Positions 37,641 through 50,135 are shown, counted from the stretch's first letter. The stretch: DNA of 64,000 nt from Luzula sylvatica (GCA_946800325.1 OX326960.1:22621150-22685149); one strand, 5' to 3'. Translations and numbers: made by a program. The notes: generated by a model from the letters alone, not told the origin.

Positions 37641-38360
37641 TCCCACTCGGTCTCAGATCTAACAAAAAGGTACTCATGTATATCTCATATACACTATATT
37701 AGAGAATTGAGCTTTGCATATCATATATGCGCAAACTTTGCACATCACATTAACCATAATCTTATAAATCAAACCCAACATAGTATAACTCGTTGTGTGA
37801 CCGTGTAGGTTTGATTAACGATGGCCGTAAGCTTATGCCTAAGCCTTACAAGCTTATGAGCGGGAGGTAGTGTTAAGATTTCGGAAAATTTTATTGCACA
37901 TCGGAACTCACCCGAACCTCTAAAGCCATGTATATGTGTATAGCTAGTTAGATACGAAGGAAGAGTTTCAAAAATTTTACCTCAGATTTAGTTCAAATCT
38001 GGATGAAGGTAGCTTGAAGAGATCACGGTAGGTATGCACGAACCGACACCATCATCTATCGGTATCGACACGTGACTCGCTTAGACTGGATGTGAAGACC
38101 TCCGATACTAGTCGGATCCTTCATCTCTTCAGAAAATCTGTTGTCACCTGTCTCTTTTCTATCTTATAGAATTAGGTTGACGACTAGGATTTCTCTCTTT
38201 CTCTGAAGAGTCATTCACAAGCTTACCATCTATGAAGAGATAGGTAGGCATTTATAATCAGATTTGAAAAACCCTAGATCTTCCAAATCTTTCATTTTCC
38301 CAAATGAATTAATTCTAATTATTAAATCCCATGCATCCATACATGCATGTTATTTGGGCT
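37641..38360. other. Spacer, possibly retroelement-derived
   Basis: Moderate GC content and no clear frame. It lies between the tandem duplication and the satellite array; its ends were not resolved. Confidence 0.3.
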
Positions 38361-38365
38361 CTTCA

Positions 38366-39450
38366 CTGCGTTAAAAGATTGTTAAGAATCGAATAACAAA
38401 CTTTCTTATTGTTAGTAAAATTGGGTAAAAGTTATGTAGTAAAAGATACGATGCAAATGATCTAATAACACATTATTTAAACTTCTCTAAGCGTAAAAAG
38501 ATTGCTATTAATCGAAAAGAAAACTTTTTTAGTGTTTTATACAATTTGGCGGAAAAATACGTAGTAAAAGATTCGATCCAAACCATCTCAAAACACGTAA
38601 TTTGGGATCCTCGCAGCATTAAAACGATTGTTATGAATCGAATAACAAACTTTCTTGTTGTTTGTAAAATTTGGTGAAAAGTTATGGAGTAAAATATACG
38701 ATACAAATGATCGAAAAACACGCTATTTTAACTCCTCAAAGCGTAAAAAGATTGTTATGAATCGGAAAGAAAACTTTCTTAGTGTTTGTACAATTTGGTG
38801 AAAAGTTATATAGTAAACGATACGATACAAATGATCTCAAAACACATTATTTGAATTCCTTAAAGCGTAAAAAGATTGTTATGAATTAAAAAGAAAACTT
38901 TCTTCGTGTTAGTACAATTTAATTTGGTGAAAAGTTACGAAGTAAAATATTCGATCCAAACCATCTCAAAACACGTTATTTGGACTCCTCAAAGCGTTAC
39001 AAGATTGTTATGAATCGAAAAACAAACTTTCTTAGTGTTCGTAAAATTTGGTGAACAGTTATGTCGTAAAATATACGGTACAAATGATCTAAAAACACGT
39101 TATTGGAACTCCTCAAAGCGTAAAAAGATTGCTATGAATCGAAAATAAAACTTTCTTAGTGTTTGTACAATTTTGATGAAAATTTACGTAGTAAAAGATT
39201 CGATCCAAACTATCTAAAAATCACGCTATTTGGGCTCCTCACTACGTTTAATGATTGTTATACAAACTTTCTTAGTGTTTGTAAAATTTGATGAAAAGTT
39301 ATGCAGTATAAGATACGATACAAATGATCTAAGAACACATTATTTGAACTCCTCAAAGTGTAAAAAGATTACTATGATTCGAAAAGAAAACTTTTTGAGT
39401 GTTTGTACAATTTTGTGAAAATTTACGTAGTAGAAGATTCGATCCAAACA
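38366..39450 (+). repeat. Satellite array, ~123-bp unit, nine copies, forward
   Basis: The marker 'aaagattgttatgaatcg' and variants occur at about 38374, 38496, 38621, 38743, 38866, 38996, 39120, 39246 and 39360. Each unit continues with 'aaactttcttagtgtttgta', 'aatttggtgaaaagttacg' and 'gtaaaagatacgatacaaat'. Units alternate between a 'gatacgatacaaatgatct' form and a 'gattcgatccaaaccatct' form, so the higher-order period is about 245 bp. Confidence 0.9.
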
Positions 39451-39479
39451 ATGGCAGTTGCATCCGCGACCGACGTCTT

Positions 39480-39775
39480 CCGACTCAAGGTGGATACACT
39501 TAGAGGAGCGACACGTGTGGCTCTACGATTGTGATCGAACCGGAGGAACAAGGAACGTCAACGAAGCGGTGGGAGACGCATGGTATGGGACGCGCGAATA
39601 GTCACCAACGTGACGGAAGAAAGAAGGAAAAGCGATCAACCCTTCGAGTCCAATCAATTTTGCACCGGTATGAATCTATCCTTCTATTGCATCGTACCCT
39701 CGAAGTCATGACGTGATCTTGGATTTTGGAAACCGGACCGGGCCTTCATATCCGCTGCTCGGGCTCGGGGTTGGG
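39480..39775 (+). repeat. Second, broken copy of the unknown 35.9-36.3 kb segment
   Basis: 'gtcaacgaagcggtgg', 'gatcaacccttcg', 'cgtaccctcgaagtcat', 'tcttggattttggaaaccgg' and 'accggaccgggccttcatat' match the minus strand of 35990-36290 in the same order. The reading frame seen in the other copy is interrupted here. The Copia RNase H remnant follows directly. Confidence 0.75.
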
Positions 39776-39779
39776 TGAA

Positions 39780-40091
39780 TTCCCTTCAGCTGACTCTACA
39801 ACAGAAGCGGAGTACATTGCGGTTTCGGAAGCCGTAAAGGAGGCGGTTTGGATCAAGAAGTTTGTGACCGAACTTGGTATAGTTTCGTGTATATCGGAAC
39901 TTGTTGTTGTGCATTGCGAAAAATACGGGCGCAATAGCACATGCCAAGGAACCGAGGTCGCATCATCGCTCCAACCATATACTTCGAAAATTTCACTTGA
40001 TTCGTGAGATTTTACAAATGAAGGATTGATTATTTCAAAGATTGATAATGACGAGAATGTAGCGGATCCATTTACTAAACCTCTTTCATGA
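39780..40091 (+). pseudogene. Copia RNase H remnant between inverted satellite arrays
   Basis: Reads ADSTTEAEYIAVSEAVKEAV, WIKKFVTELGIVSCISELVV, then with frame changes AKEPRSHHRSNH-like sequence and finally NDENVADPFTKPL, the end of Copia pol. Damaged by frameshifts. No LTRs were recognised; satellite arrays in opposite orientation lie on both sides. Confidence 0.8.
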
Positions 40092-40769
40092 TCGTCATGC
40101 AAGAACTATAAGTTTAAGATACCTACAAGAGAAAGTTGGATTGCAGTTATCTAAAACAATAGTTGTTATGTAAACGATATATCAGTCAAGACTTATGCTA
40201 TATTAGTGTAATTTTCAAATTTTAATTAAACTTTATTTGCATTTTCAAATTTTATTTAATCATGATTAATTTTGCCGTTGATGTATAAAAGAATAAACAA
40301 ATTTGAAAACAAGAACCGTTTGAATTGGTCAAAAAAATCGGCTCTTGAACAATTTCAGGCAGTTTTTGTCGCGAACGCACCGTCCATACATATTTCATGT
40401 CGAAATTAAAGTGTGTGCTCTTTTTAATGTATCTCATTGCATAATTTCTTAATAATTGAATTAATTACAACTTTTTTATTGTTGTGATTATTATAATTAA
40501 TTTCTTTATGTGTTGTTTTGTGCTAATTGGCAAAACGATCTTAGAGAAATACATATGTATTAATGCACTACCTATGTGATCTCTTTTTGTAAAGACTTTA
40601 AAACTTTGTTATCTCATATTGCAATTTCTTTTGTAGCCATTAAATATGTTAAACGACGATAACGATAACAGCTATAATATTTAATGTTGTTAAAATATAT
40701 TATTTCCGTACTCTTGATCCCGGCATATAAATTTTCACAATTGATGCAAAACACTTGTGAAATAACTAA

Positions 40770-41540
40770 AGCTCGATTCATAGCAATCTTTTAACACTCT
40801 GAAGATCACAAATAACGTATTTTTGAGATGGTTTACGTAACTTTTCACCAAATTGTGCAAGTACTATGAATTTTTTTCCGATTCATAACAATCTTTTTAT
40901 GCTTTGAGTAGATCATATAACGTGTTTTTGGATCATTTGTATCGTATCTTTTGCTACATAACATATCACCAAATTTTACAAACACTAAAAAAGTTTGTTT
41001 TCGATTGATAACAATGTTTTAACGCTTCGAGGAGTCCAAAAAATGTGTTTTTTGTGATGGTTTGGATCGAATATTTTGCTACGTAATTTTTCACCAAATT
41101 GTACAAACACTGAGAAAGATTTTTTTTCGATTCATAACAATCTTTTTACGCTTTGAGGAGTTCAAAATATATTTTTTTTAGATCATGTGTATCGTATCTT
41201 TTACTATATAATTTTTCACCAAATTGTACAAACACTAAGAAAATTGTCTTTTCGATCCATAGCTATCTTTTTACGTTTTGAGGAGTTCAAATAATGTGTT
41301 TTCAGATCATTTGTATCGTATGTTTTACTACATAACTTTTCACGAAATTATACAAACACTAAAAAAAAATTGTTTTCGATTCATAACAATATTTTTACGG
41401 TTTGAGGAGTTCAATTAACGTGCTTTTAGGTCATGTGTTTCGTATCTTTTACTACATAATTTTTCACCAAATTATACAAACAATAATAATTTTTTTATTA
41501 TTCATAGCAATCTGTTTACGATTTCGGGAGTTCAAATAAC
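40770..41540 (-). repeat. Same satellite, ~123-bp unit, seven copies, inverted
   Basis: The reverse-complement marker 'cgattcataacaatcttttt' and variants occur at about 40773, 40879, 41004, 41130, 41254, 41379 and 41501. Each is followed by 'acgctttgaggagttcaaat', then 'tttgtatcgtatcttttact' and 'tttttcaccaaattgtacaa'. It is the inverse of the array at 38366-39450 and shows the same alternating forms. Confidence 0.9.
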
Positions 41541-42502
41541 GTGTTCATTTACGTTCAAACTTAATTGAATCGCATAAAAAAGAGGACATTTCAATATGTA
41601 CCAATTTTGATAACCGATATATTTCAGGATTGATTATACGTTGATTAGAACAAACAATTCGATAGCATAGCAAAAACAACTGCACGAGTTATCAAACAAT
41701 AAAATATGTTCCCAAACACAACATTTATATAGAAACAAAAAGAAAATCGACCAACAAACAAAAAGTAATATGACAAAAAGTTGATGTTAAATGGGGATAG
41801 AATTTAATGCTTGATAGCCAAGGAATAAAGAAATGATTGGAAAATTGGATATCAGCAGAGAGAAAGAGTCAGAGACAATTGTTTTCTTTTTAATTATTAT
41901 TATTTCTCTCTCTAAATAGTTCGCTACAGTACAATTTAAATAGGATTCTATATGTATCCTCTAAACATCCACATTTATTCTTAAATATTTTTATTATATT
42001 TAATATACACATATTGATGTTAATCGAGGTTCCTTAATTTAATATGCATTTCTCGTATTTTCACACATAATTATTTATAATATCCTATTTCAAAATACAA
42101 ATAATATTATTAAATAAATATTAAAACATTAATTTTAATACAACGCGGCTACAACGCTAGTGAATTCTAATCGATACCTTTTTTGGTTGACTTTATTTGT
42201 GAACTTTTAAATTCTGTACATGTCAATTGTCAACTTGCCTCGTCTTATATTTGACAATTTCAATCATCAGTTATTCAAATAAACTTTTTTCTTTGATAGT
42301 GTAGCATTCCATGTATCGAGCCAGACTGCAGAATAAATAACTCCAACTAATCATATAAAACTGAAGTCTGTGGCCCACAACATAGTTGACCCACCTCAAT
42401 CCGAGGAACTCAAGCACGTCTCACTGTGTCAATCCCTTTCTGACAAGTTCCAAGTCATCTCTGACAAAATGGCCATCGGATTAGATCACTTTTCGCAAAA
42501 TC
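41541..42502. other. Spacer upstream of the third aspartyl protease
   Basis: AT-rich, no gene. A TATA-like CATATAAAA at 42353-42361 lies about 145 bp upstream of the ATG and may serve that gene. Confidence 0.45.
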
Positions 42503-45387
42503 ATGAGTTCCTTCTCTTCTTCTCGTTCGTTTCCTCGTTCGTTTCGCTTCTTATTAATATCCATATCATTGTTATTTTGTACTTCGGTGAATGGCAATCT
42601 AGGCCTAGAGTTCCACCACAGGTTCTCCGATAAGGTGCAACGATGGGCCGAGTCTCACGGTTTGCCTGCTACATGGCGTCCGGAGGAAGCGCCACGTGGT
42701 TCCGTGGAGTACTATCAAATGCTTATTAGACACGATCTCCATCACCACCGTGGTCGTTATCTTTCTGAGGGCGATCTTTATGCATTCGCAGATGGAAATG
42801 AGACGATTCAATATCTTGCGTAGTAAGTAGATTCTAGTGTTTGTACCTTTCGAAATGGAAAAAGTAATAAAATATCGATAATTTAAACTTTTTAAAAACT
42901 TATTCAAGCTTGCACTATGCTTATGTCAAACTCGGGACACCAAATCAGACCTTTTTGGTTGCACTCGACACGGGGAGCCATCTTTTCTGGTTACCGTGCA
43001 ATTGCGAGCATTGCGCTCCGAGTAAATCCTCTGAATATGGAGTATGTCAAAAAATTTCCCTCTTCTTAGTGTTTAATATTTTCTTTCATTTAAAAATGGT
43101 TTTGTTTGGTTTATTTTGCAGAATGTAGAGTTTACAGAATACATGCCTAATGCGTCTTCGACAAGCAAGAAAATCACTTGTAAAAGTGATCTTTGCGATG
43201 CTCGATTCAAGAATATATGTGTTAATAAAACTGGAGATTGTGCCTACTCGATCCGTTACGGATCCCCCAATACTTCCAGTTCGGGCATTTTAATGGAGGA
43301 TGTTTTGTATTTTTCGAAAGAAGATACGACGAACGAACTCAACAAACTCCCCGTCGTGTTTGGGTATGGACGTAATAACACCATCTTTATGACATATTAA
43401 TAAGCAGGACCGACCCTGATATTTTGGGTTTCCCGGCCTAAGTTTGTACCCTCTGCCCAAATTACAAAAAATATTCCCATATAAAAATTAAAAATAAGAA
43501 AACTACCAATAAAATAATTTAACAACCATCTAGACGAAATTATTTTTTCATTCATCAATATTACAATATTTTCTTGAAAATAAGCAAACATCTTACGGAC
43601 AATGAAAAAAGTATTTGTTGATGATAGATATAAAATATCTAGCAATGATTGGACAATAGATTTAAATTATTTACATAAAATATTCGATATTTCAAGGACT
43701 ACAAAATATTTTATTGTTGTATTATAATTATTATTTTATTAAATAAGAAGTACAAATAAACCATAAAAAAAAATCTTCAAAACTATAAATACTCAAAAAA
43801 TAAATTGCAGTTTTTTAACTCATGACATATGGGGTCATCATTAAGTTCTCTATCAATTATGCTACATCATATTAATATTAATGATCTAAAAATCTACTTT
43901 TAGAAGTTCATCAATATGTCAATTATGCAGATGCGGAGAAAAACAAACGGGTCATGCATTAACTATTCTGCCGAATGGACTAATGGGGCTCGGAATAGAT
44001 AGTTTATCGGTGCCGACAATGTTGGCGAAGAGCGGTGCCATTTCAGACTCATTTTCCATGTGTTTCGGGCCTGATGGAACCGGAAGAATCAATTTCGGCG
44101 ATAAAGGCAACACCGGTCAATATGAAACTCCTCTATTTGTTATAAAACCTTAGTAAGCTAATTTCTTGTAATATGTAGCTTCTTTTGTACATTAAAGTTA
44201 ATTATCCTCTTTTGGGCAGTCCATATTACAACATCAAGATAACAACAATATCAGTGGGAAATAAAACTGTAAAATCAGAGTTTACGGCATTGGTGGACTC
44301 GGGTACGTCTTTTGCGTATCTATTAGATCCGTTCTACACGCAATTTGCGCACGCAGTAAGTTTTTCATAATTTGATTGATTATATATATTAATAATTTTA
44401 ACTAATTTGCTTGCTTTTTTATTTTTAGTTCTCTGAACAGATTGAAGATAAGAGATTATCTTTATCTGGACTGCCACTTGAATACTGTTATGAACTTAGG
44501 TAATTCCACTTCCAGATTAATTAATTTTCATTTCTTATCCAACATATTATTAATTTATTTCTTCTTCTTTTTCATACAGTACTGATCCGGATAATCTAAC
44601 TTGGCCTGAACTAAATTTTATAACAAAAGGGGGGAGTCCATTTCCTATAATCCAACCTATTGTTTTTCTCTATACTAAGGTAAAATAAATTACAATAATA
44701 AGTTATCATAGATTATTATACATTTAACATACATAACAACCTTTTTTGTTATATCTATTGAATAGAAATCTCAGGATCCAATTGGTTACTGTTTGGCCAT
44801 TTATAAGAGCGATGACTTCAACATATTCGGAGGTGAGTTGAATTATATGTTCATTTTCGTTTACGCTTTAAAAGTCGAGATTTATTTCTCAATAAATTGA
44901 GAAGAAAATTTAATAAATTTTGTTGTCCTGATTTAGTTGGAAGGATACTTTGAGATTTCTAATTTTTATTTTTTTTGTTCAATTTCGTTATGCAGAGGTA
45001 TTTCTATACGGCCTAAATATCGTGTTCAACCGAGAGAAGCTGGTTTTGGGTTGGCAAGAGGCAAACTGTAAGTATATTTACTACCCGCAAAACTCTTTTT
45101 TTATTTAAAGAAAATGGGGAGCGCCACAAACTATATAAATTGTTCAATTTCAATAAATTGCGAGAAATATATGACGTATCATTATAGGTTATGGTGCGTT
45201 TACGAACCGCCCCATGCCAAATAACAAGAATTCTTCATCTCCTACCCCCGCACCCGCACCCGCCGCACCAGGTCCAACCATGAAGAAATCGTGGGCCCCA
45301 CATGTCAGTCCGAGTACCATATTGAATTCTTTGTTGTATTTTCTTGTTATGATTTTCCTTTTTCCAATTGTTTTGCATTTTGGTTAG
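42503..45387 (+). CDS. Aspartyl protease family protein (A1, APF1-like), paralogue 3
   Basis: Ten exons: 42503-42822, 42909-43041, 43122-43363, 43931-44152, 44220-44355, 44429-44499, 44580-44679, 44766-44832, 44996-45067 and 45188-45387, giving 520 aa with GT..AG borders in phase. Signal peptide (RFLLISISLLFCTSVNG), then LEFHHRFSDKVQRWAESHGL, nearly the same as paralogue 1. The catalytic motifs FLVALDTGSHLFWLPCNC and ALVDSGTSFAYLLDPFY both keep Asp. The C-terminal linker is rich in Ala and Pro (TPAPAPAAPGP), and the protein ends in a hydrophobic tail (SLLYFLVMIFLFPIVLHF), GPI-like. The first-motif segment GSHLFWLPCNC is closer to paralogue 2 than to paralogue 1. Intron 3 (567 bp) contains transposon-like sequence beginning 'caggaccgaccctgatattt' near 43405. 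It is a secreted endopeptidase, predicted active; substrate unknown. Confidence 0.93.
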
Positions 45388-46672
45388 TCCTTAACTAATC
45401 CGTATGTATAAAGTTTTTGTAAGCAATAATTAATCTGTACCGGATTTGTCTTTGTGATCGAAATTTTCGCGAGTTTCGAAGCAATAATTATGATAAGATA
45501 CGTAATTAATTGAATTAAGAAGCATTCTTCTGGAACTGCTATATATTTTTATTTTCCTTCTTGTTGAGGTAACTTAATTAGCTACAAATTAGACGTTCTC
45601 TTACTTCTCATAGGTTTATGTAATCATTTATTTTTGTGAGCTTTAAGCAATTATACATTTATACGTCCCCGACAATTCAGTAGAAAATTAACAAAGGATA
45701 TCATATTAATTCAAACAAAAATTATAATATCATATATTTATCGGGTTTCGCGGAACAATTCAGTACATACTTCTGTATCTAAAGAAACTTAGGGACAGAT
45801 AAACTTCGAATTAAATATCTGAGTCATTATTGACATCATTCCTTAAATATATAATATATCTCTTCAATTAGAAACTGGATTCATATTTGACTTTTTGATT
45901 TAAGATTTGAATGTACATTTAAAGTCTTACTTTTGCTGTACTGTCATGGAAGTACGATTCAAGCTATCTTTGTGATAATTCAGTTTGTTTGTGATGTGTG
46001 TCAATGTTGCCACTAGTATAATGAGCTATTTTCTTTTGGTGTGCTACGAAAATATAAATTATGTTTCAGTTAATTATACTGATTGATAATGGCATCACAA
46101 CTCAAATGATTGAGCAATATGTCAATGACTCAATTGTCATGGATTTTTATTTTCAATATCATAAATAAGGGACAATTAAAAAAAAAAAAGTATACTAATA
46201 TCTTAAAATATAGTTATATAAATTGGCCAAATATAAAATTAAATAGTATATGCATATGCATATGGATATGAGAGTTGTATGGCATACACAAACTAATAGC
46301 CTGGAATATATAGCTAACAAACATACCTAAATCCTAATCTTGGAATAATGCAATAAATACGGCATGATATCCTCCCTTTAATCATAAAAAGTGATAAATG
46401 GTTTTTGAAGGAATGTTTATAAAATTTTGCTGAACATGGTTGTCTTTCAAATAACCTAAGCAAGGAAGAAAAAAAAATATGGTTCTTCTCACAAGTCACA
46501 TGTATATGCTGCTTCAAGTTTAGACTTCTTATCAATCTATCACATTAAATATTTCTCCCTCTATATATATGCAAATAATCAATGAATAGCCATTAGTCTT
46601 CATATCTAGCAATTCTGAGTTACTAATATATTCATTCATTGAGAAAGAAATCAAGGACAAGGACAACAAATC
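45388..46672. other. Spacer and expansin promoter
   Basis: No gene. A TATA box CTATATATAT at 46561-46570 lies about 105 bp upstream of the expansin ATG, which fits a normal promoter. Confidence 0.5.
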
Positions 46673-47607
46673 ATGGATCGCTCATTATTGTGTTCGATAA
46701 TACTACTAGCGATGAGCTACATGTCGAACGAAGTCACGGGACTAACACCTTCTAGATGGTTAAAGGCTTACGCGACTTTCTATGGCGGAAGCGACGCCTC
46801 GGGCACTATGGGTATAAACGCTATTTACTATTTGCAAAATATTAGGTTATTTTACTCAAATTAGAGTTTTGAATCTTAATCAATCGAATAGGTGGAGCGT
46901 GTGGATATGGAAATCTATACACGCAAGGATACAACACCAACACCGCTGCTCTAAGCACGCAATTATTCAATAACGGAGCGAGTTGCGGGGAGTGCTATCA
47001 ATTACAGTGTCGTGATGACTTGGTTCCTCAGTGGTGTAAAAAAGGCGTAATTGTGACTATCACCGCTACGAATTTGTGTCCACCGAATTATCAATTCCCC
47101 AACAATGCCGGAGGGTGGTGCAACCCGCCGCGTAAACACTTCGACTTGGCTCAACCTGCTTGGGAGCAAATCGGTATCTTTCGAGCCGGTATCATACCCG
47201 TGGTGTATCGAAGGTTATCTTTTTATAAAAATAAAAACTGTGTACAATTGAAATTCTATAGTCTCTTCAATAACCATGTGAAGTAAAAAATATATAGGGT
47301 TCCGTGTGCTAAGCAAGGTGGAGTACGATTCACGATAAACGGGTTCCCGTACTGGCAACTAGTCTTGGTGACGAACGTGGGAGGAGCGGGATCGATCAAG
47401 TACATGGCCGTGAGAGTGTTGCTTCAAAAATATATCATCATGACACGCAATTGGGGCGCAAATTGGCAGTGTGGCAACAAACTCAACGGCCTAGCTCTCA
47501 CTTTCAAAGCAGTTGCCACGGATGGCCAGACATTGATTTTCACAAATATCGCCGGTTTATCCTGGCAATTCGGACAAACATTTTCAAGCAGCCTACAGTT
47601 CAAATGA
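46673..47607 (+). CDS. Alpha-expansin, divergent
   Basis: Three exons: 46673-46811, 46892-47213 and 47298-47607, giving 256 aa, the usual alpha-expansin length. Signal peptide ([20 protein letters not shown]), then the six-stranded barrel domain: [60 protein letters not shown] and the HFD motif in [15 protein letters not shown]. The C-terminal grass-pollen-like domain follows ([43 protein letters not shown]). Expansins loosen the cell wall non-enzymatically during growth. The usual KGSRTGW segment before RNWG is replaced by RVLLQKY, with no change in length. [16 protein letters not shown] recalls the diverged Arabidopsis EXPA21-25 group, from memory. Confidence 0.9.
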
Positions 47608-48067
47608 TAGGGTTCGTAAAAATCTTAATTAATTATTCGTTCAAATAATTATGGGTGGATGAATCGTTTCGTGCGGCTGAGGCATGCTTATTATCGATCA
47701 GAAGTTGCCCGCCATCGTCTGATTAATTAATTATTATTTATGTATTATATATTAATTGATTTGATTATATATTGATTATGGGGTGATATTGTAGCAAAGT
47801 GAAAAAGATGCATGGAAGTCAATTATGTAGTGTGTATATTAAGGAAAATTGATTGTATTATTTGCTATGGAATTAATAAAGATTGTTATGATGCAGAACC
47901 AGTTTACTTCAAGAAACAAATTGTTTTTGTCCCAACTAAATAGGTGACCAAAATCTTAGCCCAATGTGATCTTTTGCGTGAGCCACATATTATGAGGCCT
48001 AATATGTTAGTTTCAAACATGGCCTATTAAATAATATATAGTTATCGAATTAATTAATTTCAACAAA

Positions 48068-48140
48068 GGGGATGTAGCTCAGATGGTAGAGCGCTCGCTT
48101 AGCATGCGAGAGGTACGGGGATCGATACCCCGCATCTCCA
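48068..48140 (+). tRNA. tRNA-Ala(AGC)
   Basis: 73 nt forming a full cloverleaf: acceptor GGGGATG/CATCTCC with discriminator A, anticodon arm CTCGC-TTAGCAT-GCGAG with anticodon AGC, and a T arm. The acceptor has the G3-U70 pair that identifies alanine tRNAs. A boxes (TAGCTCAGATGG) and B boxes (GGGGATCGATACCCC) are clear. A T7 run at 48141 is the Pol III terminator. No intron. Confidence 0.98.
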
Positions 48141-48391
48141 TTTTTTTATTTAACTTTATATAATTTTCATTTCGTTCTTGAAACTTTTTTGTTATTCGTT
48201 CATACAAAAAATTATCAACAAATTAGCCTTTATGCAAATACCTCTCTTCATCAAAGAATTAAATGAACAAATCTCTCTCAATCTCTATACAGATAATGTA
48301 ATCATAAGTAACCCCCTCAACAACAAGCACTCGATACAAAGAATTCATTCAAAAAGAAAGAAAAATTAAAATCGATCCACTCGAAATGAAT

Positions 48392-50025
48392 CTAAGATTG
48401 AGCGATAATCTCTTGCGCGACCAATCTCCGGCTTCTATTGATGGTAATCAAGCATAGATAAACATGTTCCTCTAACTCCTCTAACAGCTCCATTAAATCT
48501 TCCTCCCCTTCTACTAATTCTTTAGCCACTTCTATCACTAGTTGTCTTTCTCTCTCTTCGAGCGCCATTTTCGTGACATAACGACCGTGTTCTATCTCAT
48601 CGTGAGCCCTCTGAACCATGCGACTCACCGTGTCAAAGTCTCGTTCTACTATGTACGCCCCCTTTACGGCCATGTCCATCTGGGATTCTTCCGTCTCGTT
48701 CTTCTCGAATTCCTTCATTATGCAATTGAATACGAGGACGAATGATATTTTCTTTGCGATGGAGATGAAGCGGACACGACGGAGAATTCTTCTATGCGCC
48801 GATGCGAGGCGAAAAACCAAAGGATTGTACCTGACAAATATTACAAAAGTCAAGATTGCATATACTTTTGAAATTATTTAATACTAGTCAATAGATACCT
48901 TGCATGAGCACGGTGGAAGAGAGACAAGCTCTCCAACGAAAGCGGATTATCGATGTCCACCCTCCTCTCCAACTCGGCAAACATGGTTTGTCCAGGCTGG
49001 TCACCGAAATGTCCCGCTTCGACCTTAGACAGACGAATCATCAAGCGTCGAACACATTTATGATGCCGCCTCGCTCTATCCAACGATGCGAGAATGTCCC
49101 CGCATGCAATGCATGCCTCGAGCATTGTATCGAAATACTCTAAAAGAATAGGTGGCATTTTCAAACTGTTGAGGGATTCTTGACTCGGGTCGAGTACGAA
49201 TCCTGGTAGGCTCGAATATACGTGAGAAGATAGAGGAGAGGCTTGAGTCTGGTTTTGGTTTTCGTTTTGTAACCTTTGAGGATGAACTATGGTGTAGAGG
49301 TCTATGAAGGATTTCGTCCGCAGAGTTGCGTTGTATTCTTCTTGTAGGTTAAGATCAGAGCTTTGGTTTCTTCCTCCAGTTAACATGATTGAATCGATTT
49401 CTTTTGCTGCATTGTATGAAAACAGGTTAGAGAGAGAGAGACAGAGAGTTTTGGTTACTTGGACAGCAAGTAATGCAAGGGCAAGGAGACAAGAAACGCT
49501 TACCGTTATCAAATTGGTTTCTCATCCTCTCCATTTCTTACAATCAGAAAATAACCATAATTTTACTATTATACACCAAAATCTCCAAGAAACAAAAACA
49601 AAAGGGTGCAAATTGTTCTTAGATAGATCAAACAGCCTAGTAGTACTAAATGCAACACATTTTAGAGGATTAGGGTTATGTAGATTTTTTGAAATGGAGA
49701 GGATACAAACTGAATAATATCTATTAATTGAGACAAGATATGAAGTTAAAGATAGGGTTGCTTGCATGCATGATTCTTCCTTTTGTGAAGAAATTTCTAT
49801 AATAGAGTGATTTTATATTTTATTTACTTTCCATAAATATGAAGTTTATCCTATATTCATGCAAGGTAAAATAACAAGACAAATACTACATAATTCTCAT
49901 GAAAACATTTACATTATGCCTCGAAATCAACAAAAACAAAATAAAAATAAAAATTGCTTACTTGATGAGAAACTCTTGGATTTTTGCGGTTTGATCGCAA
50001 AATAAAACTTCAATTTCGCCCACAT
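48392..50025 (-). CDS. UPF0496 (DUF677, At14a-like) protein
   Basis: Three exons on the minus strand: 50025-49962, 49406-48899 and 48830-48392 (stop), giving 336 aa, a normal length for the family. The small first exon encodes MWAKLKFYFAIKPQKSKSFS and joins in phase to TKEIDSIMLTGG. Family features: LQEEYNATLRTKSFIDLYTI, LPGFVLDPSQESL, LLEYFDTMLEACIACGDILA, then a long helical C-terminal part (IVERDFDTVSRMVQRAHDEI, EEDLMELLEELEEHVYLCLI). The family has no established biochemical activity; At14a was described as integrin-like and linked to the cell surface and cytoskeleton. If the first exon were not used, translation could begin at 49386 (MLTGGRNQ, 308 aa). A TATA box (minus strand, about 50128-50135) supports the longer model. 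A five-codon uORF lies just upstream. Confidence 0.8.
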
Positions 50026-50036
50026 TCGATATATCT

Positions 50037-50054
50037 TCAGATAGTCAAAAGCAT
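50037..50054 (-). promoter_or_regulatory. Short uORF (MLLTI) in the UPF0496 leader
   Basis: ATG CTT TTG ACT ATC TGA lies between the presumed TATA box (about 50130) and the main ATG at 50025, and ends 11 nt before it. It could lower translation of the main frame. Seen directly in the sequence; function not shown. Confidence 0.5.
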
Positions 50055-50127
50055 ATCTCACTCAAGTTTGAGATGATAATAGAATTATGGAAACTAACTT
50101 CTCTCTATCTTTCTCTCTGATCACAAC

Positions 50128-50135
50128 CTTATATA
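50128..50135 (-). promoter_or_regulatory. TATA box of the UPF0496 gene
   Basis: TATATAAG on the minus strand, about 105 bp before the main ATG and followed by a GA-rich leader. Confidence 0.5.

Noticed and set aside
43405..43930. Element in intron 3 of the third aspartyl protease
   Set aside because: The start resembles a 'cagggccggccctga' transposon end, but I could not find the other end or a target duplication, so it is only noted within the gene entry.
49407..49512. Upstream Met of the long UPF0496 frame (MITVSVSCLLALALL)
   Set aside because: It lies before a good acceptor (TGCAG at 49411-49407) that joins in phase to a first exon with a family-like start, so it is probably intron.
48542..49717. 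Plus-strand frames opposite the UPF0496 gene
   Set aside because: Shadows of the minus-strand exons.
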